Part shown: piece by piece, positions 6,734-6,987 of the stretch
Position numbering within the stretch: the stretch's first letter is position 1
How the letters are laid out: each line of letters opens with the position of its first letter
From: an uncultured Ruminococcus sp.
Lineage (GTDB): Bacteria > Bacillota > Clostridia > Lachnospirales > Lachnospiraceae
Length of the DNA: 6,987 nt
Reading direction: 5' to 3'
Assembly (NCBI GenBank): GCA_900555215.1
Contig: USKR01000068.1
Span: 1-6,987 of the forward strand
The notes under the pieces: generated by a model
Told to the model about the DNA's origin: nothing
The model's input: the letters and a program-made list of their open reading frames with translations, nothing else
Databases searched by the model: none
Made by a program: the position numbers and the translations under genes

Positions 6734-6987
6734 ATGTACGCTGTTGAATTACACAATTTATCAAAAACATATCCCGGTGGAAAACAGGCGGTTCAGAATG
6801 TCAGCCTTGAGCTGGAGCCGGGGGAGGTGTTCGGATTTCTCGGACCCAACGGAGCAGGGAAGACGACGACGGTCAAGCTGTTGAACGGGATGCTCACGCC
6901 TACGGAAGGAATCTGCAGGGTGCTGGGATCAGATCCGGCGCTGGAACCGGAAAAGGTACATGCAGTCTCAGGAGTCGTCACGGAGCA
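6734..6987 (+). CDS. ABC transporter ATP-binding protein (partial, runs off right edge)
   Basis: The first 84 residues of an ABC ATPase are present, beginning MYAVELHNLSKTYPGGKQAV. Walker A GPNGAGKTT is at residues 37-45, preceded by the usual VSLELEPGEVFGFL strand and followed by LLNGMLTPTEG. The window ends at GVVTE, where the Q-loop begins, so the signature, Walker B and the partner membrane protein are not seen. The sequence resembles the ATPases of ABC-2 type exporters for drugs or peptides; the substrate is unknown. The gene is 86 bases downstream of the second XRE regulator on the same strand, and is likely its target or operon partner. The frame begins with a strong AGGAGG site after the nested leader repeat. 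Confidence 0.9.
   Translation, partial: MYAVELHNLSKTYPGGKQAVQNVSLELEPGEVFGFLGPNGAGKTTTVKLLNGMLTPTEGICRVLGSDPALEPEKVHAVSGVVTE

Overview
The window looks like a chromosomal segment of a low-to-mid GC Gram-positive bacterium, most likely a gut Clostridia/Lachnospiraceae-type organism. This is judged from the strong AGGAGG-type ribosome sites, the XRE regulators paired with ABC transporter genes, the class II UvrA paralogue and the codon style. The assignment is an inference; no rRNA or other marker gene is present.

Layout, left to right. Bases 1-39 may hold the last 12 codons of an upstream gene. Bases 53-1480 (+) encode an intact 475-residue AAA/STAND-type ATPase with a C-terminal DUF234 (PD-(D/E)XK-like) domain. 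It ends at a strong hairpin (1514-1548) that can terminate transcription from both sides, because the next gene converges on it. Bases 1570-2577 (-) encode an intact XRE repressor-like protein with about six membrane segments. Upstream of it is a 202-base non-coding gap with a promoter-like TTGACA, a 12-base palindrome and an AT-rich palindrome. Bases 2780-5232 (-) are a broken uvrA paralogue. About 34 bases covering its first Walker A motif are missing and the frame is shifted, splitting it into a short N-terminal piece and a 763-residue piece whose frames overlap as ATGA. It lacks the UvrB-binding domain, so even intact it would be a class II (drug-resistance/self-protection type) UvrA rather than the core repair protein.

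Bases 5233-5539 are a divergent intergenic region with a plausible promoter for each side and a 14-15 base inverted repeat between them. Bases 5540-6647 (+) are a second XRE regulator with a long helical C-terminal domain, interrupted by a one-base frameshift at an A4 run (5831-5834). After an 86-base spacer holding a nested inverted repeat that stops one base before the ribosome site, an ABC transporter ATPase starts at 6734 and runs off the right edge.

How the parts fit together (inference): the second XRE regulator probably controlled the downstream ABC exporter, and perhaps the divergent uvrA paralogue, giving a small drug or antimicrobial response locus. GTAC-centred repeats occur in both non-coding gaps around the regulator and are candidate operators. 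Two of the five main genes are broken, and both lie on either side of the same divergent promoter region. This points to decay of the locus or to assembly errors. I see no mobile element, CRISPR array, tRNA or rRNA. I do not see a clearly new system; the most unusual items are the nested leader repeat before the ABC gene and the P-loop-deleted uvrA.
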